A DNA stretch of 64,000 nt from NCBI RefSeq assembly GCF_002356315.1, contig NZ_AP018164.1, positions 1,860,001-1,924,000 on the forward strand, read 5' to 3'. This DNA is from Mycobacterium shigaense (GTDB taxonomy: Bacteria > Actinomycetota > Actinomycetes > Mycobacteriales > Mycobacteriaceae). Every line of letters begins with the position of its first letter. Within the stretch, counting starts at the first letter, position 1. A program made the translations under genes and the position numbers. The notes under the pieces are model-generated. The model saw only the letters and a program-made list of their open reading frames with translations. It was not told where the DNA came from and ran no database searches. Positions 56,239 through 64,000 of the stretch are shown one piece after another.

Positions 56239-56628
56239 GTGGCTTCCGTCCCCGGCATTCTGATGCACATGTGTGGAATAGACGACTGGTCGCGCGCTCA
56301 AACCAGGGGTCTCATCACACCCGATGCGCCCGGTCCGGGCGGCGACGCCGGGTTCATCCACCTGTCGACACCCGAGCAGGTGCATTTGCCGGCGAACCGG
56401 TTGTTTGCGGGTCGCGACGACCTCGTCCTGCTGCACATCGACCCGGCCCGGCTGGACGCGCCGGTGCGTTGGGAACCGGGAGTGCCGACGGATCCGGAGT
56501 CGATGTTGTTCCCGCATCTGTACGGTCCGCTGCCGGTGCGTGCGGTGCTGCGGGTCACCGCCTACCGGCCCGGTGCGGATGGCACCTTCGCTCCCGCCGT
56601 GGGGCCTCAGTCCGATGGGGCGACATAG
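56239..56628 (+). CDS. DUF952 protein (Rv2705c-like)
   Basis: This is a 129-residue protein if the GTG at 56239 (VASVPGILMHMCG) is used, the length remembered for the M. tuberculosis homologue. IDDWSRAQTRGLITPD...GFIHLSTPEQVHLPANRLFAGRDDLVLLHIDPARL...VRWE...LFPHLYGPLPVRAVLRV is the DUF952 pattern. The fold is that of RNA/ADP-ribosyl-type enzymes, but no activity is known. The 3' end overlaps the convergent RidA gene by 22 bp. Confidence 0.87.
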   Translation: MASVPGILMHMCGIDDWSRAQTRGLITPDAPGPGGDAGFIHLSTPEQVHLPANRLFAGRDDLVLLHIDPARLDAPVRWEPGVPTDPESMLFPHLYGPLPVRAVLRVTAYRPGADGTFAPAVGPQSDGAT

Positions 56629-56984
56629 GCGTCGACTTCGATTTCCACCGCCAGCTCGGGTGCGATCAGCGCCGAGACCTCGACCATGGTGGCCACTGGG
56701 CGGATGTCACCGAAGACCTGCGCGTGCACGGCCGCGACGTCGCGCCAGCGCGAGATATCCGTCACGTAGATGCGGGTGCGGACCACGTCGGTCAAGGCCG
56801 CGCCCGCCTGGCGCAGCGCAATCTCGATGCGGCGCAACGCATCTTGCGTCTGTGCGGCGATGTCCGCTCCGGTGCCGGTGGTGCCGGCCACCGCGACGTG
56901 CTGGCCGATCCGTACGGCACGCGAGTAGCCGACCGTCGACTCGAATTCGGACCCGGAGGAGACGAGCCGGCGCCTGGCTGTCAT
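56607..56984 (-). CDS. RidA/YjgF-family protein (Rv2704-like)
   Basis: This is a 125-residue RidA-like trimer-forming protein, in whose family reactive enamine/imine intermediates are hydrolysed. VGYSRAVRIGQHVAVAGTTGTGADIAAQTQDALRRIEIALRQAGAALTDVVRTRIYVTDISRWRDVAAVH is typical. The Arg that anchors the substrate in true RidA lies in VVRTRIYV. PVATMVEVSALIAPELAVEIEVDAY is the C-terminal signature. It is next after sigA on the same strand. The 114-bp gap 57048-57161 holds nothing certain. Confidence 0.9.
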   Translation of the reverse strand: MTARRRLVSSGSEFESTVGYSRAVRIGQHVAVAGTTGTGADIAAQTQDALRRIEIALRQAGAALTDVVRTRIYVTDISRWRDVAAVHAQVFGDIRPVATMVEVSALIAPELAVEIEVDAYVAPSD

Positions 56985-57161
56985 GCGATCACTGTGGTCC
57001 GCGCGGGCCGACGCGCTCACGCGATCGCGAGAACGTTTGCCCGACAATCGATTCAGTTGCGCCGGAGGCGGGAGAAGGACGGGGCATCGGTGGGGGAGCC
57101 GACGACCGGCGCGTTGGGCATCGAATTGCGCACGGCCGAATGACGGGTGAACACCCAGGAA

Positions 57162-58661
<1,500 letters not shown>

Positions 58662-58682
58662 TTACACCCCTTCGGTCGGACT

Positions 58683-58719
58683 CACTTTCGGTGGGTTTGG
58701 GCATGGATAACCGAAAGTG
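58683..58719. promoter_or_regulatory. 10-bp inverted repeat upstream of sigA
   Basis: CACTTTCGGT (58683-58692) and ACCGAAAGTG (58710-58719) are perfect complements separated by 17 bases, 22 bp before the sigA ATG. It could be a hairpin in the leader or an operator with sites about 2.6 turns apart. The rest of the 58662-58838 gap holds only promoter-like AT-rich sequence. Confidence 0.55.
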
Positions 58720-58838
58720 TCTGCTATGTCGAATGTCGGCGTGGATATCAGCGTGAACCTTCGCACACTGGCAGTCGGGCCGTCGCCGTGAACCATTGTA
58801 ACGACAGTGCGCGCTAGTACCCGCCTAGCGGGGAAAAT

Positions 58839-59648
58839 TCAGTGCGTCACGTCGGTGGTGGACGCCATCGCCGCGCCGACGATTCCGGCGGTGTTGAGCA
58901 GGTCCGCGGCGACCACCGGGGTGCGGTTTTTCAGCAGCGGCACCCATTGGTCGGCCTTGCGGCTGATGCCGCCGCCGGCGATGAACAGGTCGGGCCACAG
59001 CGCGTTCTCGATGGCGACCAGCACCCTGGTCACCTCCTTTGCCCACCGCTCGAAGCTCCACTTCTTCTTGTCCTTGACCGACGAGGCCGCGCGTTTCTCG
59101 GCCTCCTTGCCGCCCACCTCGAGATGTCCGAACTCCGTGTTGGGTATCAGTTTGCCGTTGTGGATCACCGCCGACCCGATTCCGGTTCCGAAGGTCAGCA
59201 GCACGACCAGCCCCGAGTTGCCTTTGCCCGCGCCGTAGCGCTCTTCGGCGAGACCGGCCGCGTCGGCATCGTTGAGGACCGTCACCGGCTGGCCGTCGAG
59301 TTCGGCGGCGATGATGTCGCGCGCGTTGGTCCCGATCCACGCCTTGTCCACGTTGGCCGCCGTCTGGACGATGCCGTGGGTGACTACGCCGGGGTAGGTG
59401 ACGCCGAGCGGACCGGTCCAGCCGAATTCGTTGACGACCGCCGCGATGGTCTTGGCCACGGCCGGCGGGGTGGCGGGCTGCGGGGTCAGCAGCTTGTAGC
59501 GATCCCCGATCAGCGCCCCGGTGTCCAAGTCGACAATGCCGCCCTTGATTCCGCTGCCGCCGACATCGATGCCGAAGCCGCGACGTTGTCCCGCGCCAGA
59601 GGCGTTGTCCAGGCCGGGTGTATCCGTGCTCGAGTCGGTGCTGGTCAT
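58839..59648 (-). CDS. ppgK: Polyphosphate glucokinase
   Basis: PpgK (269 residues) phosphorylates glucose with polyphosphate or ATP. GFGIDVGGSGIKGGIVDLDTG is the ROK/ATPase phosphate-1 motif near residues 23-43. GVTYPGVV, VLNDADAAGLAEE (catalytic Asp) and TFGTGIGSAVIHNGKLIPNTEFGHLEVGG follow. KDKKKWSFERWAKEV is the polyphosphate-binding stretch of the family. It lies just upstream of sigA on the minus strand and diverges from suhB. Confidence 0.96.
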   Translation of the reverse strand: MTSTDSSTDTPGLDNASGAGQRRGFGIDVGGSGIKGGIVDLDTGALIGDRYKLLTPQPATPPAVAKTIAAVVNEFGWTGPLGVTYPGVVTHGIVQTAANVDKAWIGTNARDIIAAELDGQPVTVLNDADAAGLAEERYGAGKGNSGLVVLLTFGTGIGSAVIHNGKLIPNTEFGHLEVGGKEAEKRAASSVKDKKKWSFERWAKEVTRVLVAIENALWPDLFIAGGGISRKADQWVPLLKNRTPVVAADLLNTAGIVGAAMASTTDVTH

Positions 59649-59761
59649 GGGTCTCCTCGGCGGGATTTGGCTGCCCCTCACCTTAGCTGGCGGCCCGGCG
59701 GTCAGCGGGCGGGCGATCGGTCCGGTCCCCGCGACCGCCGCCTGTGTGATGCGATAGACCG

Positions 59762-60664
59762 GTGACGCAACCCGACGACCGGCCGGCGGGGCTGCGCTCG
59801 GTGGCCGAGACGCTGGCCGCGGAGGCGGCCGAGTTCGTGCGGCGCCGCCGCGCCGAGGTGTTCGGCATCTCGAGCGTTCGAGCCGGCGGCCACCAGGCGC
59901 GAGACGGCGACGTGGTGCGGTCCAAGAGCACACCGACCGATCCGGTCACCGTCGTCGACACCGAGACCGAACGCTTGCTGCGTGACCGATTGGCCGAATT
60001 ACGGCCTGGGGAACCGATTCTCGGGGAAGAGGGCGGCGGGCCGGCCGATCCGTCCGCCACGTCCGCCGACGCGGTCACCTGGGTGCTCGACCCTGTCGAC
60101 GGCACCGTGAATTTCGTCTACGGCATCCCGGCCTACGCGGTATCGATTGGGGCGCAACGCAATGGCGAGTCGGTGGCCGGTGCCGTCGCCGACGTCGTCG
60201 GCGGCCGCGTGTATTCGGCCGCGCTCGGGCTCGGCGCCCACGTCACCGACGCCCACGGTCGTCACGCGCTGCGCTGCTCCGACGTTGAGGATTTGTCAAT
60301 GGCATTGTTGGGCACCGGATTTGGATATTCGACCGGGCGCCGTGCCAGGCAGGCGGAGCTGCTGGCCCGGCTACTGCCGGCAGTGCGGGACGTGCGCCGC
60401 ATCGGTTCGGCGGCGCTTGACCTGTGCATGGTCGCGGCCGGCCGGCTGGATGCCTACTACGAGCACGGGCTGCAGCTGTGGGATCGCGCGGCGGGCGGCC
60501 TGATCGCGGCCGAGGCCGGGGCTCGCGTCGTGGTGCCCGCCCCTGACGAATCGGGCTCGGGGAGATCAGCGGCCGGGTTGGTGGTGGCCGCCGCGCCGGG
60601 GGTCGCCGACCAATTGCTGGCAGCCCTGGCCGAATTCGACGGCCTGGACCCGATCCTGGACTGA
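59762..60664 (+). CDS. suhB: Inositol-1-monophosphatase SuhB
   Basis: SuhB (300 residues) removes phosphate from inositol-1-phosphate for mycobacterial phosphatidylinositol, and its family may assist ribosome maturation. Metal site residues: Glu-Glu in GEPILGEEGGG near residue 83, WVLDPVDGTVNFVYGIPAYAVSIG (D-P-x-D-G-T) near 110, and ELWDRAAG-type LWDRAAGGLIAAEAGA near 240. It is longer than E. coli SuhB by an N-terminal helix. GTG start. Its end lies one base from the convergent cei gene. Confidence 0.95.
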   Translation: MTQPDDRPAGLRSVAETLAAEAAEFVRRRRAEVFGISSVRAGGHQARDGDVVRSKSTPTDPVTVVDTETERLLRDRLAELRPGEPILGEEGGGPADPSATSADAVTWVLDPVDGTVNFVYGIPAYAVSIGAQRNGESVAGAVADVVGGRVYSAALGLGAHVTDAHGRHALRCSDVEDLSMALLGTGFGYSTGRRARQAELLARLLPAVRDVRRIGSAALDLCMVAAGRLDAYYEHGLQLWDRAAGGLIAAEAGARVVVPAPDESGSGRSAAGLVVAAAPGVADQLLAALAEFDGLDPILD

Positions 60665-60665
60665 G

Positions 60666-61319
60666 TCAGCAGCTGCTGGAGTGAATCTTTTGCAGCAGCG
60701 CGGTATCTGACGGTTCGGTGGCGCCCGGCTTCAACGTGGCGAGCACGGCGTCGACGTCGTCGCTGTGAGCCAGCGACGTGAATTCCGTGCCCAGCGCGAG
60801 GTCGACGGAGTCGTCGGCGCGGTTGTCGTTGAACAGCTCGGTGCACGGCGCCACCAGCCACACGGCGGCCGCGGTGGCCTGCCCGGCCGTTCCGAAGCGG
60901 ATCTGGCCCTGGCAGGTCAGCCGGGTGCCGGCGTAGACGGGGTCGTTGGTCGCCGTGGGTTGGGCAAAGCCCAGATCCTTCAGCGCTCCGGCCACGTCGC
61001 CGGCTTGCCCGCCCCGGCCGCTGGCGTTGAGGACGCGCACCTTCGTGTCGGCGAGTTTGGCCGGCGAGACGTCGGCCATCGCCGAGCGCGACACCTGCTC
61101 GCCGAGCTGGGCCGGCGACGCCGAACCCGCCTGCTGCGGTGGCGGATTGCACGCCTCGACTTCGTGGATCTTCGCCGGCCGCGTCAGTGCGACGATCCAG
61201 ATCACGCCCGTCACCACCACCAGGAAGACCAGCACGAAGATGGCGGGCCGGGGGTTGCGTCGCCGGAACGGGCGACCGTGCTTGTCGAAGGCGGTACCCT
61301 CGGTGATTTGCGCGACCAC
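60666..61319 (-). CDS. cei: Envelope integrity protein Cei
   Basis: This 217-residue membrane protein matches Rv2700 (Cei), needed for cell-envelope integrity. A cytoplasmic N-terminus (VAQITEGTAFDKHGRPFRRRNPRP) is followed by one helix (AIFVLVFLVVVTGVIWIVALT). The outer part contains a LytR_C-type domain (KVRVLNASGRGGQAGDVAGALKDLGFAQPTATNDPVYAGTRLTCQGQIRFG). Disulphide Cys in VAPCTEL and HSSSC end. Divergent from the DUF4193 gene. Confidence 0.93.
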   Translation of the reverse strand: MVAQITEGTAFDKHGRPFRRRNPRPAIFVLVFLVVVTGVIWIVALTRPAKIHEVEACNPPPQQAGSASPAQLGEQVSRSAMADVSPAKLADTKVRVLNASGRGGQAGDVAGALKDLGFAQPTATNDPVYAGTRLTCQGQIRFGTAGQATAAAVWLVAPCTELFNDNRADDSVDLALGTEFTSLAHSDDVDAVLATLKPGATEPSDTALLQKIHSSSC

Positions 61320-61499
61320 ACGTGCACTCTAGCTGCACGCAAACCCGCTGCTTGAGGCCGAACGCCGGGGTCAAATCGGACGTGTGACGCAAATCACAAC
61401 CATCCGACCGGCGATCCGGGCACGAATCATTTGGTGGATGCGTTCGACGCTGGTACAAAGCGTTGCTTGAGGTAACGCAGGCATGTGAGGGGATTTGGA

Positions 61500-61802
61500 A
61501 TGCCTACCGACTACGACGCCCCACGGCGCACCGAGACGGACGACGTCTCGGAAGACTCGCTGGAGGAGCTCAAAGCACGACGGAACGAAGCGGCGTCGGC
61601 CGTCGTCGACGTCGACGAATCCGAGACCGCGGAGAATTTTGAACTGCCTGGTGCTGACCTGTCCGGGGAGGAACTGTCGGTTCGCGTTATTCCGAAGCAG
61701 GCCGACGAGTTCACCTGCTCGAGCTGCTTTTTGGTGCAACACCGCAGCCGTCTCGCCAGCGAGAAGAACGGCGTGATGATCTGTACGGACTGCGCGGCGT
61801 AA
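61500..61802 (+). CDS. DUF4193 protein (Rv2699c-like)
   Basis: This is a 100-residue acidic protein. [30 protein letters not shown] starts it; the C-terminus [29 protein letters not shown] has two CxxC pairs, a zinc ribbon. DUF4193 genes are widely kept near sigA in actinobacteria. It resembles RNA polymerase-associated small zinc proteins, but no function is proved. Convergent with the DUF3093 gene. Confidence 0.92.
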   Translation: MPTDYDAPRRTETDDVSEDSLEELKARRNEAASAVVDVDESETAENFELPGADLSGEELSVRVIPKQADEFTCSSCFLVQHRSRLASEKNGVMICTDCAA

Positions 61803-61803
61803 G

Positions 61804-62280
61804 TCAGCTGCGCAATGCCGACAGCACCCGTTCGGGGTGGCGGCAACTCACCAGCCAGTACGGGGTCGGGTCGTCGGGGTCGTCGAGGACCACGAGGATC
61901 ATCGGTCCGACCCACGCGCGATGCAGCACAAAGGCCGCCGGGTCGAGTTGCCGGCCCAATGCCGCCGACTTCGCCGAACGCGCGATTTCGGCGGACCGGG
62001 CGATCGCGGTGACCGGCAGGTGCGCGGCCCCGGCCCACAACTCGACGCCGCCCTCGCCAGCCGTCACCCGGATCTCCACGCGGCCGAGCCACAACAGCGC
62101 CCCGGCCGCCACGACGCACAACGTCGCATACGGCACCCACTCGGGCAGCGTCTTGACACCCAGGTTGACCTCGAAAGAGACCAGCACCGCCAGCGCGAAG
62201 GCCGGCGGCCACCACCACCAGGGCACCCAGAGCCGCTCGCGGTATCGCACGCTGTGCGGCGCGACGCGCGTATCTGACAC
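61804..62280 (-). CDS. DUF3093 membrane protein (Rv2698-like)
   Basis: This is a 158-residue protein if the GTG at 62280 is used. [30 protein letters not shown] is the family's first helix, followed by a second ([16 protein letters not shown]). The rest is a soluble beta-rich domain ([32 protein letters not shown]). The function is unknown. Divergent from dut. Confidence 0.85.
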   Translation of the reverse strand: MSDTRVAPHSVRYRERLWVPWWWWPPAFALAVLVSFEVNLGVKTLPEWVPYATLCVVAAGALLWLGRVEIRVTAGEGGVELWAGAAHLPVTAIARSAEIARSAKSAALGRQLDPAAFVLHRAWVGPMILVVLDDPDDPTPYWLVSCRHPERVLSALRS

Positions 62281-62305
62281 GCGGTCAAGGGTAGTCTGTG
62301 GCCCC

Positions 62306-62782
62306 GTGTCGACCAGTCTGGCCAGTGAACTCAAAGTTGTCCGCCTCGATCCCGGACTGCCCCTGCCCAGCCGCGCTCATGACGGTGACGCCGGAGTGGA
62401 CCTGTACAGCGCCGAAGACGTCCGGCTGGACCCGGGCCAGCGGGCCCTGGTGCGCACCGGTGTCGCTGTCGCCATCCCGTACGGGATGGTCGGATTGGTG
62501 CACCCCCGTTCGGGATTGGCGTCGCGCGTCGGACTTTCGATCGTCAATAGCCCGGGCACAATCGATGCGGGCTACCGCGGCGAGATCAAGGTGGCCCTGA
62601 TCAACCTCGATCCCGCTGAGCCGATTCAGCTGCATCGCGGTGACCGCATCGCCCAGCTGCTGGTGCAGCGGGTCGAGTTGGTCGAGTTGGTCGAGGTCTC
62701 GTCGTTCGACGAGACCGGGCTGGCCAAGACGTCCCGTGGTGAAGGCGGCCACGGTTCCTCCGGCGGGCATGCGAGTTTGTGA
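62306..62782 (+). CDS. dut: dUTP diphosphatase
   Basis: Dut (158 residues) hydrolyses dUTP to dUMP, keeping uracil out of DNA and feeding ThyA and ThyX. Motifs: 1 [11 protein letters not shown], 2 HPRSGLASR, 3 [19 protein letters not shown] (with the catalytic Asp), 4 [10 protein letters not shown], and 5 [16 protein letters not shown] [13 protein letters not shown] at the C-terminus. TAGTCT at 62292-62297 lies eight bases before the GTG, so the transcript is probably leaderless. Confidence 0.97.
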   Translation: MSTSLASELKVVRLDPGLPLPSRAHDGDAGVDLYSAEDVRLDPGQRALVRTGVAVAIPYGMVGLVHPRSGLASRVGLSIVNSPGTIDAGYRGEIKVALINLDPAEPIQLHRGDRIAQLLVQRVELVELVEVSSFDETGLAKTSRGEGGHGSSGGHASL

Positions 62783-62856
62783 GCGCTGATGACGATTCGA
62801 CTGAGGAGGCGCGATGAGGTGGGAACCCCACCCGGTTGCGGGGGAGAATGACGCAG

Positions 62857-63597
62857 ATGGCTGCTATCGGTAAGCGTTCAGGCAACAACGACGACACGCA
62901 AGAACCGGTCGAGGCGGCCGACCCGGTCGACGAGGAATTCGACGAGGAACTCGAGGGGCCGTTCGACATCGAGGATTTCGACGATCCCGCGGTCGCGGAG
63001 CTGGCCCGGCTCGACCTGGGCTCGGTGCTCATCCCCATGCCGGAGGTGGGTCAGCTGCAGGTCGAGCTGACCGAGACCGGCGTGCCCAGCGCGGTGTGGG
63101 TCGTCACCCCCAACGGCCGTTTCACGATCGCCGCCTACGCCGCGCCCAAGACCGGCGGCCTGTGGCGGGAGGTGGCGGCCGAGCTGGCCGAGTCGCTGCG
63201 CAACGACTCGGCGCAAGTCAGCATCAAGGACGGCCCGTGGGGTCGCGAGGTGGTCGGCACCGCGTCGGGCGTGGTCCGCTTCATCGGGGTCGACGGCTAC
63301 CGCTGGATGATCCGCTGCGTCATCAACGGTCCGCAGGAGACGATGGAGGCGCTGGAGGCCGAAGCGCGAACGGCGTTGACCGACACCGTGGTTCGCCGGG
63401 GTGACACGCCGCTGCCGGTGCGCACGCCGTTGCCGGTGCAGCTGCCTGAGCCGATGGCCGAGCAGTTGCGGGCGGCCGCTGCGGCCCAACAGGCCCAGGA
63501 GCCGGGACAGGCCGAACCGCCGCCCGCCGAGCCGGCCGCCCGACGCAGCGCCGACGGTTCGGCCATGCAGCAGCTGCGCACCACAACCGGCGGCTGA
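62857..63597 (+). CDS. DUF3710 protein (Rv2696c-like)
   Basis: This is a 246-residue protein of unknown function. The N-terminal 40 residues are acidic (EEFDEELEGPFDIEDFDDP); then LGSVLIPMPEVGQLQVELTETG...WVVTPNGRFTIAAYAAPKTGGLWREVAAELAESLR...KDGPWGREVVGTASGVVRFIGVDGYRWMIRCVING is the DUF3710 core. A Pro/Ala tail ends it. The ATG at 62857 is ten bases after GGGGGAGA; the ATG at 62848 would be too close to it. It is 74 bp after dut. Confidence 0.87.
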   Translation: MAAIGKRSGNNDDTQEPVEAADPVDEEFDEELEGPFDIEDFDDPAVAELARLDLGSVLIPMPEVGQLQVELTETGVPSAVWVVTPNGRFTIAAYAAPKTGGLWREVAAELAESLRNDSAQVSIKDGPWGREVVGTASGVVRFIGVDGYRWMIRCVINGPQETMEALEAEARTALTDTVVRRGDTPLPVRTPLPVQLPEPMAEQLRAAAAAQQAQEPGQAEPPPAEPAARRSADGSAMQQLRTTTGG

Positions 63598-63609
63598 CGG
63601 GGTCGTCGA

Positions 63610-64000
63610 TTAGGCATCGCCGAGGGCGGCCAGGCACGCCGCGCCCAGCGCCGCGGGGTCGGCCCCGATTTGATCGAGCGTCACCGTCCGCAGCGCCGCG
63701 CGCTGCGCCGCGGCCACCCAGTCGATGCCGGCCTGCAGCGGGTGTATCGGGTCGTCCACGGCCGAGGCGACGCCCAGGGGCGCGGTCAGCCGGCCCAGCT
63801 CCGCATGGCTCGGGGCGACGTAGCCCGCCGCCTCCTCCATGGCGTCGGGCAGGTACGGCCACTGGCCGCCCCACGACCGGGCCAGCTCGTCGGCCAGCCA
63901 CGGTGGGCTCGACGCACGCATCTGCGCGGTTGTCGCCGCCAAACCGTCGGCGCGCAACTGCGACGCCGAATGCCGGGCCGCCAGCGCGGCTGGCGCCGAT
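63610..64000 (-). CDS. Conserved Ala-rich protein, cut by the window end (Rv2695-like)
   Basis: The frame stays open to the end of the window and reads ALAARHSASQLRADGLAATTAQMRASSPPWLADELARSWGGQWPYLPDAMEEAAGYVAP up to a C-terminal DPAALGAACLAALGDA. Only the last 130 residues or so are visible. It agrees in position and style with Rv2695, an Ala-rich conserved protein of unknown function. The stop lies 12 bp from the convergent DUF3710 stop. Confidence 0.75.
   Translation of the reverse strand, partial: SAPAALAARHSASQLRADGLAATTAQMRASSPPWLADELARSWGGQWPYLPDAMEEAAGYVAPSHAELGRLTAPLGVASAVDDPIHPLQAGIDWVAAAQRAALRTVTLDQIGADPAALGAACLAALGDA

Overview
The window reads as a chromosomal segment of a slow-growing Mycobacterium. 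Evidence is the very high GC, the many GTG and leaderless starts, ESX-type Esp proteins, IdeR, ClgR/PspA, SigA/SigB and a gene order that, from memory, runs parallel (inverted) to the M. tuberculosis interval from about Rv2766c to Rv2695. It lacks the VapBC pairs, the PE_PGRS gene and the recA intein known from M. tuberculosis in this interval. A non-tuberculosis species, perhaps near the M. avium complex, is likely, but the species cannot be fixed from the sequence alone.

Layout. (1) 0-5.6 kb: a secreted Gly/Cys-rich protein, an SDR coupled to a pair of acyl-CoA dehydrogenases (4-nt overlaps), a GT-B glycosyltransferase and a convergent dienelactone hydrolase. (2) 5.6-12.4 kb: nucleotide and DNA-repair block. 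It holds thyA-dfrA behind a tandem-repeat leader that duplicates the thyA promoter and start, a DivIVA-like coiled-coil protein, a YcaQ-type DNA glycosylase with a PafBC-type leaderless promoter, broken hsdM and hsdS without hsdR, and thyX. (3) 12.6-15.2 kb: dapA and RNase J. (4) 15.2-18.9 kb: an orphan ESX-1-accessory-like set (EspL-like, EspA/EspE-like, EspC-like), then an LCM-type methyltransferase, a 27-codon scar of an SDR gene and a monooxygenase-fold protein. (5) 19-25 kb: ftsK, argA, pgsA3 and the envelope-stress set clgR-pspA-membrane partner. (6) 25-33 kb: EphG-like, a glycosyltransferase, DUF3046, a FhuF-like Fe-S protein, recA-recX, miaB and a DUF349 protein. (7) 33-43 kb: a decayed copy of a DMT-type membrane gene next to an intact one, miaA-dapF-hflX, fadE20 behind a perfect palindrome, and a large LGFP-repeat surface protein with an in-frame 15-bp VNTR. 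(8) 43-56 kb: lexA/chiZ divergent SOS pair, nrdR, nitrobindin, PhzF, hydrolase, PAC2, lipoprotein protease, sthA, DUF4192, ideR, sigB and small conserved proteins. (9) 56-64 kb: RidA, sigA, ppgK, suhB, cei, DUF4193, DUF3093, dut, DUF3710 and a gene cut by the window end.

How the genes work together. DNA damage is the main theme: recA and chiZ carry both PafBC-type promoters and SOS elements, lexA carries an SOS box, and the glycosylase-hsd run carries its own PafBC-type promoter. A second theme is thymidylate supply (thyA, dfrA, thyX, dut; nrdR as regulator). A third is envelope and stress control: SigE/SigH-type promoters sit before sigB and clgR. No tRNA, rRNA, insertion sequence or CRISPR array was seen. 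Most of the window is core genome. The accessory or decaying spots are the thyA leader repeats, hsdM/hsdS, the Esp-like set, the SDR scar, the DMT pseudogene and the LGFP protein tail.
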